Source of the DNA: Indolivaga macrotermitis
GTDB taxonomy: Bacteria; Bacteroidota; Bacteroidia; Bacteroidales; Dysgonomonadaceae
Assembly (NCBI RefSeq): GCF_900128985.1
Contig: NZ_FQUC01000004.1
Span: 186,001-250,000, forward strand
Direction of reading: 5' to 3'
Length of the DNA stretch: 64,000 nt
The notes below the pieces were generated by a model. That model saw only the letters and a list, made by a program, of their open reading frames with translations. It had not been told where the DNA came from and did not search any database. Positions 36,612 through 45,630 of the stretch are shown here, piece after piece (the first letter of the stretch is position 1; each line of letters opens with the position of its first letter). The translations under genes were made by a program, and so were the position numbers.

Positions 36612-37565
36612 TTAATATACTTCTTTTGCTATACGGCGTACACTTTCGGTAGCCATCAACGAATAAAAGTGAATACTGGGTACACCTGCTGCGATCAGCT
36701 CTCTGGTCTGCTGAATTCCCCATTCAACTCCGATTTCTTTCGCATCTGCATCATTTTTGCATTTCCTCAGTTCAGATGCCAGCTCTTCTGGAATATCCGA
36801 ACGGAAGATACGAGGTAATACGGTCAATTGATTTTGCAGACAGATGGGTTTTACTCCCGGTATAATCGGAATGGTTATACCTTCTGCCCGACATTTATCA
36901 ACAAATGAAAAGTACTTTTTGTTGTCGAAAAACATCTGAGTAACCAAATATTCTGCTCCTTGCTCCTGTTTCAGTTTCAAATAGTAGATATCCGACTCGA
37001 AATTAGGAGCTTCTTCATGCTTTTCAGGATAGCAGGCCATCCCGTAAGAAAACGGCGTAGTAAACTTATCGAAAGTGGTACCGTCCGCCGAAACTCCTTT
37101 ATTAAATTGCTCTACCTGCATCTGTAAATCTGTTGCATGTGCATTAAAATTGCCAATCATCTGATCTGCATCCAGTTTGTTTGCATCACCTCTCAGCAAC
37201 AGCAGATTATGAACACCTAAGAAATTCAGGTCGATCAACGCGTACTCGGTTTCTTCACGGGTAAAACCTTTACATATCATGTGAGGAATTGCGGTAACTT
37301 TATACTTAGCCTGAATAGCAGCTGCAATAGCCACCGTACCGGGACGCTTACGTACGTTAACCTTACGCACATTACCATCGGGCATATCTTTATAGATATT
37401 CTCGCTATGGTGCGTCGTAATATTAATATATTTCGGATCGAATTCGATCAGCTTATCTATTATATTATATACTTTCTCAATGCTATTGCCTTTCAGAGGC
37501 GGAAGTATTTCGAATGAGAAAGCTGTTTTTCCTTTATTTTTAGCTATCAGATCTGTAACTTTCAT
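36612..37565 (-). CDS. metF: Methylenetetrahydrofolate reductase
   Basis: An FAD enzyme reducing 5,10-methylene-THF to 5-methyl-THF for methionine synthesis. The 317-residue catalytic domain starts MKVTDLIAKNKGKTAFSFEILPPLKGNSIEKVYN and contains TTHHSE, IPHMICKGFTREE, LLLRGD, AEYLVTQMFFDN, IPIIPGVKPI and the C-terminal GVPSIHFYSLMATESVRRI. All the active-site blocks that I can recall are present. Member of the long minus-strand run 31300-41058. Confidence 0.96.
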   Translation of the reverse strand: MKVTDLIAKNKGKTAFSFEILPPLKGNSIEKVYNIIDKLIEFDPKYINITTHHSENIYKDMPDGNVRKVNVRKRPGTVAIAAAIQAKYKVTAIPHMICKGFTREETEYALIDLNFLGVHNLLLLRGDANKLDADQMIGNFNAHATDLQMQVEQFNKGVSADGTTFDKFTTPFSYGMACYPEKHEEAPNFESDIYYLKLKQEQGAEYLVTQMFFDNKKYFSFVDKCRAEGITIPIIPGVKPICLQNQLTVLPRIFRSDIPEELASELRKCKNDADAKEIGVEWGIQQTRELIAAGVPSIHFYSLMATESVRRIAKEVY

Positions 37566-37607
37566 ATGTCGTTTTTTTCTTTTTTTCGTAATAAACAGGG
37601 TTAGCCC

Positions 37608-38945
37608 TTATTTGAAAATCGCTTTGAACAAATCATTTCCGTTTGCATAAATCAACAATGCAAACAAAAACACCATACCCGCAACTTGTGCATACTCCAT
37701 AAACTTCTCATTCGGTTTACGACGGGTAATCATTTCATAAAGTAAAAACATAACATGTCCCCCGTCAAGAGCCGGAATAGGTAAAATATTCATCACTGCC
37801 AGAATAACAGATAAGAATGCTGTCATAAACCAGAATCCCTGCCAATCCCATGTTGCAGGAAACAGACCTCCGATTGCACCAAAACCTCCTAAGTTAGAAA
37901 CACCTTCTTTTGTAAACACAAAACTAAACTGGGCAATATAGCCTTGCAGCGTTTCCTTTGCCAGTTTCAATCCGGCAGGAAAAGAGGAGAAGAACCCTAC
38001 TTTATCGTGCTTTATCTGGAAGTATTTATTGAAAGGCCCTGACGAAAATCCCAGAACCCCTGTACTATCCACATGAGCTGTAGTTGAATACAAAGAATCT
38101 TCGCGGTAAAAGCTAACCGTTACATCCGAATTGAGATTCTCTCCTAAGGACTTCCTTAAAGAAGCAAATGAGATTACAGATTTATCATTCACAGAAACAA
38201 TACTGTCTCCGGGCATCAACCCACATTTTTTTGCTTCCGAATCTGGCATTACACTATCTACAATAGCAGGTACGCGAACTTCGTAAGCCATTCTTTTAGA
38301 CCCTATCATTTTGTCTGCAAAATCAGCAGGCATCACAATCGTTTGTTGCTTGCCATCGCGCTCTACAACAACTTCGTCTGCTTTTGCAAAACTCATCAGG
38401 GTATTCATATCCAGAGTCTTGTCCATATGGTAACGTAATTCTTTACCATCTGCACTTATTAGTTTATCTCCGTTGCGGAATCCGGCATCCTGAGCCTCTT
38501 TCGAGAATTCCATTCCTGTGGTTATATCTTTAAACGGAATATACGAGTCTCCCCACGAAAATAAAATCATGGCATAAATAACAATAGCCAACAAGATATT
38601 AAAAAGGACACCTCCGACCATAACCAGCAAGCGTTGCCAGCTTGGTTTAGACCTGAACTCCCATGCTTCAGCAGGTTTCTGCATTTGCTCCTTGTCCATT
38701 GATTCGTCTATCATTCCGGATATCTTCACATATCCACCCAATGGCAACCACCCTACGCCATACTCTGTGTCGCTGTTTTTCGGTTTAAATTTAAACAACG
38801 AAAAACCTATATCGAAAAACAGATAAAATTTCTCGACACGAATTTTGAATAAACGGGCAAACAAATAATGCCCGAATTCGTGTACGATAACCAGTATCGA
38901 TAAACTTAAAATTAATTGTAACGCTTTTATCAAAAAAGTTTCCAT
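37608..38945 (-). CDS. rseP: Site-2 zinc metalloprotease RseP
   Basis: Inner-membrane protease doing regulated intramembrane proteolysis. The metal site is HEFGH at 22-26 in the first transmembrane helix and the third ligand is in IPALDGGHVMF near the C-terminus. Two PDZ-like stretches sit between (GFRNGDKLISADGKEL and CGLMPGDSIVSVNDKSV). 445 residues. In Bacteroidetes the substrates are probably anti-sigma factors. It lies 20 bases after dxr, the conserved order in the phylum. Confidence 0.95.
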   Translation of the reverse strand: METFLIKALQLILSLSILVIVHEFGHYLFARLFKIRVEKFYLFFDIGFSLFKFKPKNSDTEYGVGWLPLGGYVKISGMIDESMDKEQMQKPAEAWEFRSKPSWQRLLVMVGGVLFNILLAIVIYAMILFSWGDSYIPFKDITTGMEFSKEAQDAGFRNGDKLISADGKELRYHMDKTLDMNTLMSFAKADEVVVERDGKQQTIVMPADFADKMIGSKRMAYEVRVPAIVDSVMPDSEAKKCGLMPGDSIVSVNDKSVISFASLRKSLGENLNSDVTVSFYREDSLYSTTAHVDSTGVLGFSSGPFNKYFQIKHDKVGFFSSFPAGLKLAKETLQGYIAQFSFVFTKEGVSNLGGFGAIGGLFPATWDWQGFWFMTAFLSVILAVMNILPIPALDGGHVMFLLYEMITRRKPNEKFMEYAQVAGMVFLFALLIYANGNDLFKAIFK

Positions 38946-38965
38946 TCAGTCTTTTAAAATGTTTG

Positions 38966-40114
38966 TTAATGAACCATCTCCGTAGCGATACGCCTAGCTT
39001 CTGCATTTGACTGCACATAGTCGTCGTACGTTGGTTTATTTATAAATGTTGCTTTCTGCATTGTTTTCTCTATAATATCGCTCATTTTGAGGAATCCGGT
39101 TTTGTCTTTCAGAAAAGCATCTACTACAATTTCATTTGCCGCATTTACAATACAAGGCATATTCCCTCCTCTGTTAGCTGCATCGAAGGCAAAAGCCAGA
39201 TTCCGAAAACGGTCTGTATCTGCTTTCTCAAACGTCATAGTTGCCAATTTAAAAATATCCAGACGCTCGAATTTCGATTTCAGCCTGTTCGGATAACCAA
39301 AAGCATATTGTATCGGCAATTTCATGTCAGGCAAACCTAATTGAGCGATTATAGAAGAATCTTCGAACTGAACCATAGAATGAATAATTGACTGTGGATG
39401 TACTACAACCTCCACTTGGGAAGGTGCGACATCAAACAACCATTTGGCCTCGATCATTTCAAAGCCTTTGTTCATCATTGTTGCCGAATCTATAGTTATC
39501 TTGGCTCCCATATCCCAATTGGGGTGTTTCAGAGCCTCTTTTTTAGTTACTTTCTGTAACTGGTCTTTTGTAAAAGTACGGAAAGGCCCTCCTGAGGCCG
39601 TCAATAAGATTTTCTCAATAGGACTGTTCTCGCCGTTCAGACATTGAAATATAGCCGAATGCTCCGAATCTACAGGAAGAATAGGTACCCGATACTCCAA
39701 AGCCAATGACGTAATTAATTCACCCGCAACGACCAATGTCTCCTTATTAGCCAATGCAATAGGCTTTTTAGCTTTTATTGCACTAATCGTTGGCGCCAGA
39801 CCCGAATACCCGACCATAGCTGTCAGAACCATATCTATAGCTTCGTCCTGAACGACTTGCTCTATAGACTTCGATCCGCCCCAAACCTTTATCGGCAAGT
39901 CTGATAAGGCCTCTTTCAAGGCCGGATATTTATCATCGTTTGCTATTACAACTATCTCCGGTTGAAATTCACGGGCCTGCTGTATCAACAAATCCAGACT
40001 GTTGTTTGCAGTAATGGCATATACTTCAAACTTGTCGGAATGTTCGCGAACTACATCCAAAGCCTGTGTTCCAATAGATCCTGTTGATCCTAGTATTGCG
40101 AGTTTACGTTTCAT
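38966..40114 (-). CDS. dxr: 1-deoxy-D-xylulose 5-phosphate reductoisomerase
   Basis: NADPH enzyme of the MEP isoprenoid pathway, converting DXP to MEP. The N-terminal nucleotide loop is LGSTGSIGTQALDVV, followed by ALANKETLVVAGELI, the metal site VDSEHSAIFQCL, TASGGPFR, KITIDSATMMNKGFEMIEAKWLF and VHPQSIIHSMVQF. 382 residues, standard. Transcribed between the M23-like gene and rseP with 8- and 20-base gaps. Confidence 0.97.
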   Translation of the reverse strand: MKRKLAILGSTGSIGTQALDVVREHSDKFEVYAITANNSLDLLIQQAREFQPEIVVIANDDKYPALKEALSDLPIKVWGGSKSIEQVVQDEAIDMVLTAMVGYSGLAPTISAIKAKKPIALANKETLVVAGELITSLALEYRVPILPVDSEHSAIFQCLNGENSPIEKILLTASGGPFRTFTKDQLQKVTKKEALKHPNWDMGAKITIDSATMMNKGFEMIEAKWLFDVAPSQVEVVVHPQSIIHSMVQFEDSSIIAQLGLPDMKLPIQYAFGYPNRLKSKFERLDIFKLATMTFEKADTDRFRNLAFAFDAANRGGNMPCIVNAANEIVVDAFLKDKTGFLKMSDIIEKTMQKATFINKPTYDDYVQSNAEARRIATEMVH

Positions 40115-40122
40115 TATTTTAA

Positions 40123-41058
40123 TTAGAATGATATGTATAGCTCGGGATTAACCGGACTACCTTTGTACCACAATTCAAACTGTAAAATACGCTTGGTGGC
40201 GGATTCTTTTTCTTTCTTATTCTTGTCCTTCTCTTTATTTTTATCCGTTTTATCGTCTGCTTTTTCTTTGTCCGAGCTGCTGATAATGGCTATTGCCTCT
40301 CCGGTACGTGCTTTATCCCCTGTTTTTTTCAACAACATGGAAGCTCCTTTATAAACCGAGACAAATCCGTTTTTATGCTGTATCTGCAACATATACCCGG
40401 CATCCGGATCATATCCGGCAAAAACAACCGATCCTTCGAGAGTTGCCACTATATTCTCACCGGCAGCGGCTATCTGTAAGCCATATTGTCTTAGCGACGG
40501 ATTAAACCGACTTGTTATAACGCCTCTTATCGGACGGAAGAAAGTGACTCCTTCGGTAGGAGTCATATCATTAGTCGATATAGATGACAGATTATATTTC
40601 TCAGCCTCTTCGTATTCCTGTCTGTATTTCCTCTCACGACTGGTACTCTGGAGAGATTTATCGTCTTCTGCGATCATCACCGTATCGACTTTACTCTGAG
40701 ATTCGGGCTGAACTTTCCCTTCAAATATATCTTTTATATTCTGCAGGTACGCATTCTGGTACAATTGCTGCTGCTCGAGCGAATCTGCCCGCATAGCCGT
40801 TTTAATAGCCTGTTCCCTGATTTCGGAGTCTAAATATCCCGGTAAGTAATTTCGCAGAGGGGTAGATATAATAATTACCGACGATACGACCATCAGCAGG
40901 AACAATGATGTTGCATACAACATGATCCCGTTAAACATCGAAACACGAAGTTTCCAAACCTCCTCTAATGTATTCTCATTCAGAATAGACAAGCGGTATT
41001 TGAAATGCATCCGTTTCCAGATACTATGTCGGTTTTTATCTTTTCTCTTTTTTGTCAT
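40123..41058 (-). CDS. LytM/M23-fold pseudopeptidase, membrane-anchored
   Basis: 311 residues: one transmembrane segment at about 45-68, a coiled-coil-like stretch at about 80-115, then an M23/LytM fold (FFRPIRGVITSRFNPSLRQYGLQIAAAGENIVATLEGSVVFAG, HKNGFVSVYKGASMLLKKTGD, ILQFELWYKGSPVNPELYI). The zinc ligands are absent: HxGxD reads QYGLQ, the YAH position reads YKG, and HLHFE reads ILQFE. It is therefore probably an inactive LytM regulator like EnvC/NlpD activators rather than an endopeptidase. A Lys/Glu/Asp-rich insertion (about 260-285) splits the domain. Same operon as dxr. Confidence 0.8.
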   Translation of the reverse strand: MTKKRKDKNRHSIWKRMHFKYRLSILNENTLEEVWKLRVSMFNGIMLYATSLFLLMVVSSVIIISTPLRNYLPGYLDSEIREQAIKTAMRADSLEQQQLYQNAYLQNIKDIFEGKVQPESQSKVDTVMIAEDDKSLQSTSRERKYRQEYEEAEKYNLSSISTNDMTPTEGVTFFRPIRGVITSRFNPSLRQYGLQIAAAGENIVATLEGSVVFAGYDPDAGYMLQIQHKNGFVSVYKGASMLLKKTGDKARTGEAIAIISSSDKEKADDKTDKNKEKDKNKKEKESATKRILQFELWYKGSPVNPELYISF

Positions 41059-41357
41059 CCAATACCATTAGACGTACTTATACTCTTTCATCATTACACA
41101 CAAACAGCTGTAAAAACAGCCGAATGATATAATCAGAACTGCAAATTTAATAAAAGAAATAAAGTTAACGAATTTGGGTGTCACTATAATTCTATAAAGA
41201 AATATAATTTACCATCAATAAATCACTCCTTTCTAAAATAATTCGAACAAACAACTTCCATTTATTATTTTTTAGTTATTTTTGCAGCCTGCTTTTTAGG
41301 GAACTATGTCCTTTTTGGCAGTTATAATCAATATATTTTATTTATTATAAATTAAGT
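41059..41357 (+). promoter_or_regulatory. Intergenic region upstream of spt with -7 box
   Basis: No gene is supported here. TATTTTTG at 41277-41284 fits the -7 consensus about 75 bases upstream of spt. No TTTG at -33. The rest is AT-rich without a clear structure. Confidence 0.4.
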
Positions 41358-42569
41358 ATGAGCCTTTTAAGTGAGAAATTATATCGATACGATGCTGCCC
41401 GCAATGCACGCGCTGCCGGTATCTATCCATATTTCAGGGAAATCCAAAGTGATCAGGATACTGAAGTTATTATAAACGGAAAGAAAGTCCTGATGTTTGG
41501 CTCCAACGCCTACCTCGGATTAACTAATCACCCGAAAGTTATAGAAGCGTCAATTGCTGCTATCAGAAAATACGGGACAGGTATGGCCGGTTCTCGTTTT
41601 CTCAATGGAACATTGGATATCCATGTCGAATTGGAGAGAAAGTTGGCTACCTTTGTTGGAAAAGAGGATGCCTTGGTATACTCTACAGGCTTCAACGTAA
41701 ATCAGGGAGTTGTAGGTTGTATGACTGGTCGCGAAGATTATATTATTTGGGACGAACTGGATCATGCTTCCATTATAGAAGGAAACAGAGCTTCGCTTTC
41801 AAATAAACTTAAATTCAGGCACAATGATATGGAGTCGCTAGAGAAGCAACTTCAAAAATGTGAGCCGGATAAAGTAAAGTTGATCGTTGTAGACGGTGTT
41901 TTCAGTATGGAAGGGGATGTTACCAATCTTCCAGAAATCGTCAGACTATCTAAAAAATACAATGCCAATATCATGATTGATGAAGCTCATGGTCTTGGCG
42001 TTTTTGGTAAAAACTACAACGGTAAGGGTGTACATGACTATTTCGGCTTAACCGAACACATGGATCTTATCATGGGAACATTCAGTAAATCGCTGGCATC
42101 TATCGGAGGATTTATCGCTGCCGAAGAAGCAATTATTGATTACCTGAGACATAATTCGCGTCCATATATATTTAGTGCAAGTATCACTCCGGGAGCTACA
42201 GCTGCCGCCAGTACCGCCCTCGATATTCTGATATCAGAACCGGAGCGTGTAGCTAATCTTTGGAAAATAACCAATTACGCATTGGATGGCTTCCGCTCGT
42301 TAGGTTGCGAAATAGGTCACACTTCCAGTCCTATTATTCCTTTATTTATCAGAGACAATGAGAAAACATTCATTATAACACGTACTCTGTTTGAAGAAGG
42401 TATCTTTGTTAATCCGGTTGTATCTCCTGCAGTTGCACCTAAAGATACATTGATCAGGTTCTCGTTAATGGCTACCCATACTAAAGAGCAAGTAGATATT
42501 GCTTTAGATAAGATTGGTAAACTTTTCCGGAAAATGGGTGTTCTCACTGAGAATGTAGAAAAAGCATAA
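41358..42569 (+). CDS. spt: Serine palmitoyltransferase (alpha-oxoamine synthase)
   Basis: PLP enzyme condensing serine with a fatty acyl-CoA to 3-ketosphinganine, the first step of Bacteroidetes sphingolipid synthesis. Family blocks: GSNAYLGLTNHPKV (49-62), GTGMAGSRFLNGT, DELDHASIIEG with the PLP-stacking His, MIDEAHGLGVFG (Asp208, His211), and the PLP lysine in GTFSKSLASIGG (Lys244). The 403-residue length and the absence of an acyl-carrier-type biotin-synthesis context favour SPT over BioF or Kbl. Monocistronic with its own terminator. Confidence 0.87.
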   Translation: MSLLSEKLYRYDAARNARAAGIYPYFREIQSDQDTEVIINGKKVLMFGSNAYLGLTNHPKVIEASIAAIRKYGTGMAGSRFLNGTLDIHVELERKLATFVGKEDALVYSTGFNVNQGVVGCMTGREDYIIWDELDHASIIEGNRASLSNKLKFRHNDMESLEKQLQKCEPDKVKLIVVDGVFSMEGDVTNLPEIVRLSKKYNANIMIDEAHGLGVFGKNYNGKGVHDYFGLTEHMDLIMGTFSKSLASIGGFIAAEEAIIDYLRHNSRPYIFSASITPGATAAASTALDILISEPERVANLWKITNYALDGFRSLGCEIGHTSSPIIPLFIRDNEKTFIITRTLFEEGIFVNPVVSPAVAPKDTLIRFSLMATHTKEQVDIALDKIGKLFRKMGVLTENVEKA

Positions 42570-42590
42570 TTTGCATCAACATAATAAGTC

Positions 42591-42632
42591 AACCCCTGTT
42601 TCGTTTAAAGAAATAGGGGTTATTTATTTTTT
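42591..42632 (+). terminator. Terminator after spt
   Basis: The arms AACCCCTGTTTC (42591-42602) and GAAATAGGGGTT (42610-42621) form 12 pairs with one G-U and a 7-nt loop. TATTTATTTTTTT follows. Confidence 0.8.
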
Positions 42633-42643
42633 TAGGCGAAATC

Positions 42644-43957
42644 ATGAAACGTTATATCCTATTTTGCTTCACGGTATTATTATTCAACCACTATGTATCA
42701 GCCGGTTTCTCTGCGTCTGGTGCGAGTGGTGATCCTTTTCAGTACACCTCCGGCTTATCCGGTACCGGAATCGAAAAGATATATATTTTCAATGGCTTAA
42801 CAGGTTCTACAATTTTATACACAACTTCGAGTTCTGATATTGTTACATTTTATACTTATACAACAAGCCTATCCGATAAACAACCGGTTTCCCTTTCTGA
42901 TATCAGCACAAGCAGTAGTGGCAATCAGACCATTTACACCATATCCAACATACAAGATGGTAAAGGTTATGTAGCCGAAACTAATGGTAGCACAAGTGCT
43001 GTAGTAGGGGTATTGGATTACAATCTTCATAAACCTGTATTAAACTCTATATCTGTCACAGAATCGGACGACAAATGTATTTTTGTCAGATTACAGATAG
43101 ACAAATCCGACGAGCTGTTATTTTATACTCCAGCAGGAAGAGCCTTATCCTTAGACAGGCTGTACGACCTGCAATATCAGACATTGGATTCGAGCACCAA
43201 AGATTTTACAGAAACAACAAATAAATTCGAATCGATCCTGATCGGAACAGAACAAACGGTGGATGCTCCTCTGGCCGATACAAAATTTATTTTATCGGGA
43301 GATCAGATTGCTAAGCATTTCGGGATCGAAACAGAAATAGAAAGCGCAGAATATACAGCTGTTGCTGTGAAAGGGTTTATAGAAGCAGAGCAAATATCTA
43401 CAACTGATAACAGTCAGGATTCTACAGATTTAGGCGGATCAGCGCCTGCCCAAATACAATTCACTGGCTATGCCAATGAACCCGTGGCTTTATATTACAC
43501 GTGGTTTATATACAATTCGAAAAATCCGGACGATCTTGTAGCCAGATACATGGATAAGAGTTTTACTTATACCTTTAATAATTCGGGAGACTACACTATT
43601 ATTCTCGAAGTGGCTAACAGGTCATCATCATGCCCTGATACCACAAGTATCCAATTCAGCATTTCAGAATCAGCTTTGGATGCGCCTAATTACCTCGCTG
43701 TTGGAGGGGATAAAGAATTCAAGGTATATTACAAATCGCTGGTAAAATTTAAGTGTAGTATCTTTAATCGTTGGGGGAACAAAATTTATGAATGGACCGA
43801 CCCTGCAAAAGGCTGGGATGGTAAGTACAAAGGCAGTTATGTATCTACAGGCGTATACTTCTATATAATTACTGCTGAAGGATCTGACGGCAGGAAATAT
43901 AAATTGGACGGAGATATAAACGTTTTGAGATCAAAACAATCATCGGAACAATTATAG
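42644..43957 (+). CDS. T9SS-type-B surface protein with PKD and CHU_C domains
   Basis: 437 residues. Signal peptide MKRYILFCFTVLLFNHYVSAG; a Ser/Thr-rich N-terminal region; a PKD-like stretch around 265-335 (ALYYTWFIYNSKNPDD, NNSGDYTIILEVANRSSSC). The end is the gliding-motility-associated C-terminal domain (CSIFNRWGNKIYEWTDPAKGWDGKYKGSYVSTGVYFYIITAEGSDGRKYKLDGDINVLR), the type-B sorting signal of the type 9 secretion system. It is therefore probably exported across the outer membrane by T9SS. Function of the N-terminal part unknown. It overlaps the end of the convergent hydrolase gene by 6 bases. Confidence 0.88.
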   Translation: MKRYILFCFTVLLFNHYVSAGFSASGASGDPFQYTSGLSGTGIEKIYIFNGLTGSTILYTTSSSDIVTFYTYTTSLSDKQPVSLSDISTSSSGNQTIYTISNIQDGKGYVAETNGSTSAVVGVLDYNLHKPVLNSISVTESDDKCIFVRLQIDKSDELLFYTPAGRALSLDRLYDLQYQTLDSSTKDFTETTNKFESILIGTEQTVDAPLADTKFILSGDQIAKHFGIETEIESAEYTAVAVKGFIEAEQISTTDNSQDSTDLGGSAPAQIQFTGYANEPVALYYTWFIYNSKNPDDLVARYMDKSFTYTFNNSGDYTIILEVANRSSSCPDTTSIQFSISESALDAPNYLAVGGDKEFKVYYKSLVKFKCSIFNRWGNKIYEWTDPAKGWDGKYKGSYVSTGVYFYIITAEGSDGRKYKLDGDINVLRSKQSSEQL

Positions 43958-44491
43958 AGAAGAGATAAGCTGAGCGGTAGTTTCTACGGTGATTTTATCT
44001 TTAGTTGGGGTCATATTTTCCCATAACCAGTTATAATACTGTATTATTGTAACCGCATCTATATGCGGACGTGTTGCTGTTGTATGGGCATCCGAGGCAA
44101 TATATATTTTGAGGTCTCTGACCAAAGCTGCTTTTACAGTAGAATCTACGCAAAAATCAGTAGCACATCCGCATACATACAGTTCATTTATTCCTTCCTT
44201 ACTAAGTAACGATTCCAATTCGGTATTATAGAAAGCATCATTTGCATCTTTTATAACAACCAGATCTGATGATTCCTGAATCAATTCGGGCAATATATTG
44301 AAATCGTTTGTACCCGGAAAAAGATAATCTTCCTTTGTTCCATCATGCTGAATATATATCACCGGATAACCTAAACTTCTGAACTTTACTGATAGCAAAT
44401 TAATTCGTTCGATTGTCTGCAACGTATTATGCCGGATAGTATAAGGTTTGAAACATCCGATTTGCATGTCTACAATTAAAAGAGCTTTCAT
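43952..44491 (-). CDS. Isochorismatase-family cysteine hydrolase
   Basis: 179 residues, cytoplasmic. The family triad is visible: Asp8 (LIVDMQ), Lys81 (VVIKDANDAF) and Cys114 (CGCATDFCVDST). Relatives hydrolyse nicotinamide, ureides or isochorismate; the substrate here cannot be told. It is the last gene of the operon 43952-48223, 7 bases after rnfD, so nicotinamide/NAD-linked chemistry is a tempting but unproven link. Confidence 0.88.
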   Translation of the reverse strand: MKALLIVDMQIGCFKPYTIRHNTLQTIERINLLSVKFRSLGYPVIYIQHDGTKEDYLFPGTNDFNILPELIQESSDLVVIKDANDAFYNTELESLLSKEGINELYVCGCATDFCVDSTVKAALVRDLKIYIASDAHTTATRPHIDAVTIIQYYNWLWENMTPTKDKITVETTAQLISSL

Positions 44492-44498
44492 TGTTATT

Positions 44499-45617
44499 TT
44501 AATTACTTTTTGGATATTCTATATCTTTCATCGTCATAAAACAGAACCGGCATATTAAAAAGATAATATAAGCAAAGACAAGATATCTGACGCAATCTAC
44601 ATGATGCAAATAAATCAAAGCATAAGTTGCGGCTACAATACCGGCAGTTATTAACGTTACCCATTTTATAAGAGATTTGATATTAGCTTTCTTCCCCCAT
44701 GTGACAGGCTTGAATGCCCAGTTTATAGGAACAACAAAAGCATTTACCAAAAGTATTGAATACGACATATACTCGTGTCTCACATCATTCAGCAGGCATA
44801 AAATTGCGACCAAACCGATCATCGCTCCGTAATATAATTTTCCGTTTTTAGTAGACGCACTCGAAGGCATATCTGTAGCCATGAATATGGTTCCCAGTAA
44901 AAGCCCCCCTACAGAAAAGCGGATATCCTTATATGCAAACACCTGTAATAGAATAAAAAATGTAACAAGTAGTGCAAATGGAATATGCCACGATATACGC
45001 CGGCGGAGCAATAAATACACACCTCCAAGTACAAGGAAGATAACCGAATACTCACCAATCGCACCCGAAGATTTAAAGAAAAGTGAATTGAGGTATGTAA
45101 TCAAACCGCTATCACCGAATATATTGAAGACGGACAGCTCTTTAAAGTTCAGGTAATCTTTATTATACCAGATACTTCCGGAAGTCATTATTGCCGGAAA
45201 GAATACAGTCATAAACTCACGTCCGACCAAAGCCGGATTCAGTATATTACGCCCTAAACCGCCCCACAATATCTTTCCGAAGATAACAGCCATTGCCGCC
45301 CCGAAAGCTACAACATACCATGGTGTGAAAGGAGCCAATGTAAAAGACAAAAGTATGGCTGTTACTATAGCCGAACCATCTTTCAATGTATCTTTCTTAT
45401 TGAGGAAGAAAGCAGCAAATACAAATTCAGCAAGTACTGCACTGATTACAGCTACAAACATCACCAGAAAAGGTGCTTCGCCATAGGCAAAATAAGACAT
45501 GGCTGCACAGGGTACGAGCGCGAGCAATACGTCAGACATTATTTCCCATACACTATCGCGGGCTCTAACGAAGGGCGTATATAAGGGTTGTGGTTTATTT
45601 ATTGTTTCAGTAGGCAT
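44499..45617 (-). CDS. rnfD: RnfD/NqrB-family membrane subunit
   Basis: The start may be ATG 45617 or GTG 45626 three codons upstream. Multi-pass inner-membrane protein with the family blocks RARDSVWEIMSDVLLALVPC, KDGSAIVTAILLSFTLAPFTPWYVVAFGA, FGKILWGGLGRNILNPALVGREF, GAIGEYSVIFLVLGGVYLLLRRRISW and MATDMPSSASTKNGKLYYG. The covalent-FMN site of RnfD (SGATxL) is not clearly kept; the nearest match is SGLITYL. About 75 extra residues with two more membrane segments follow the normal end. Gene symbol follows homology; its partner set is incomplete here. Confidence 0.85.
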   Translation of the reverse strand: MPTETINKPQPLYTPFVRARDSVWEIMSDVLLALVPCAAMSYFAYGEAPFLVMFVAVISAVLAEFVFAAFFLNKKDTLKDGSAIVTAILLSFTLAPFTPWYVVAFGAAMAVIFGKILWGGLGRNILNPALVGREFMTVFFPAIMTSGSIWYNKDYLNFKELSVFNIFGDSGLITYLNSLFFKSSGAIGEYSVIFLVLGGVYLLLRRRISWHIPFALLVTFFILLQVFAYKDIRFSVGGLLLGTIFMATDMPSSASTKNGKLYYGAMIGLVAILCLLNDVRHEYMSYSILLVNAFVVPINWAFKPVTWGKKANIKSLIKWVTLITAGIVAATYALIYLHHVDCVRYLVFAYIIFLICRFCFMTMKDIEYPKSN

Positions 45618-45630
45618 TTCAGGCACAGTC

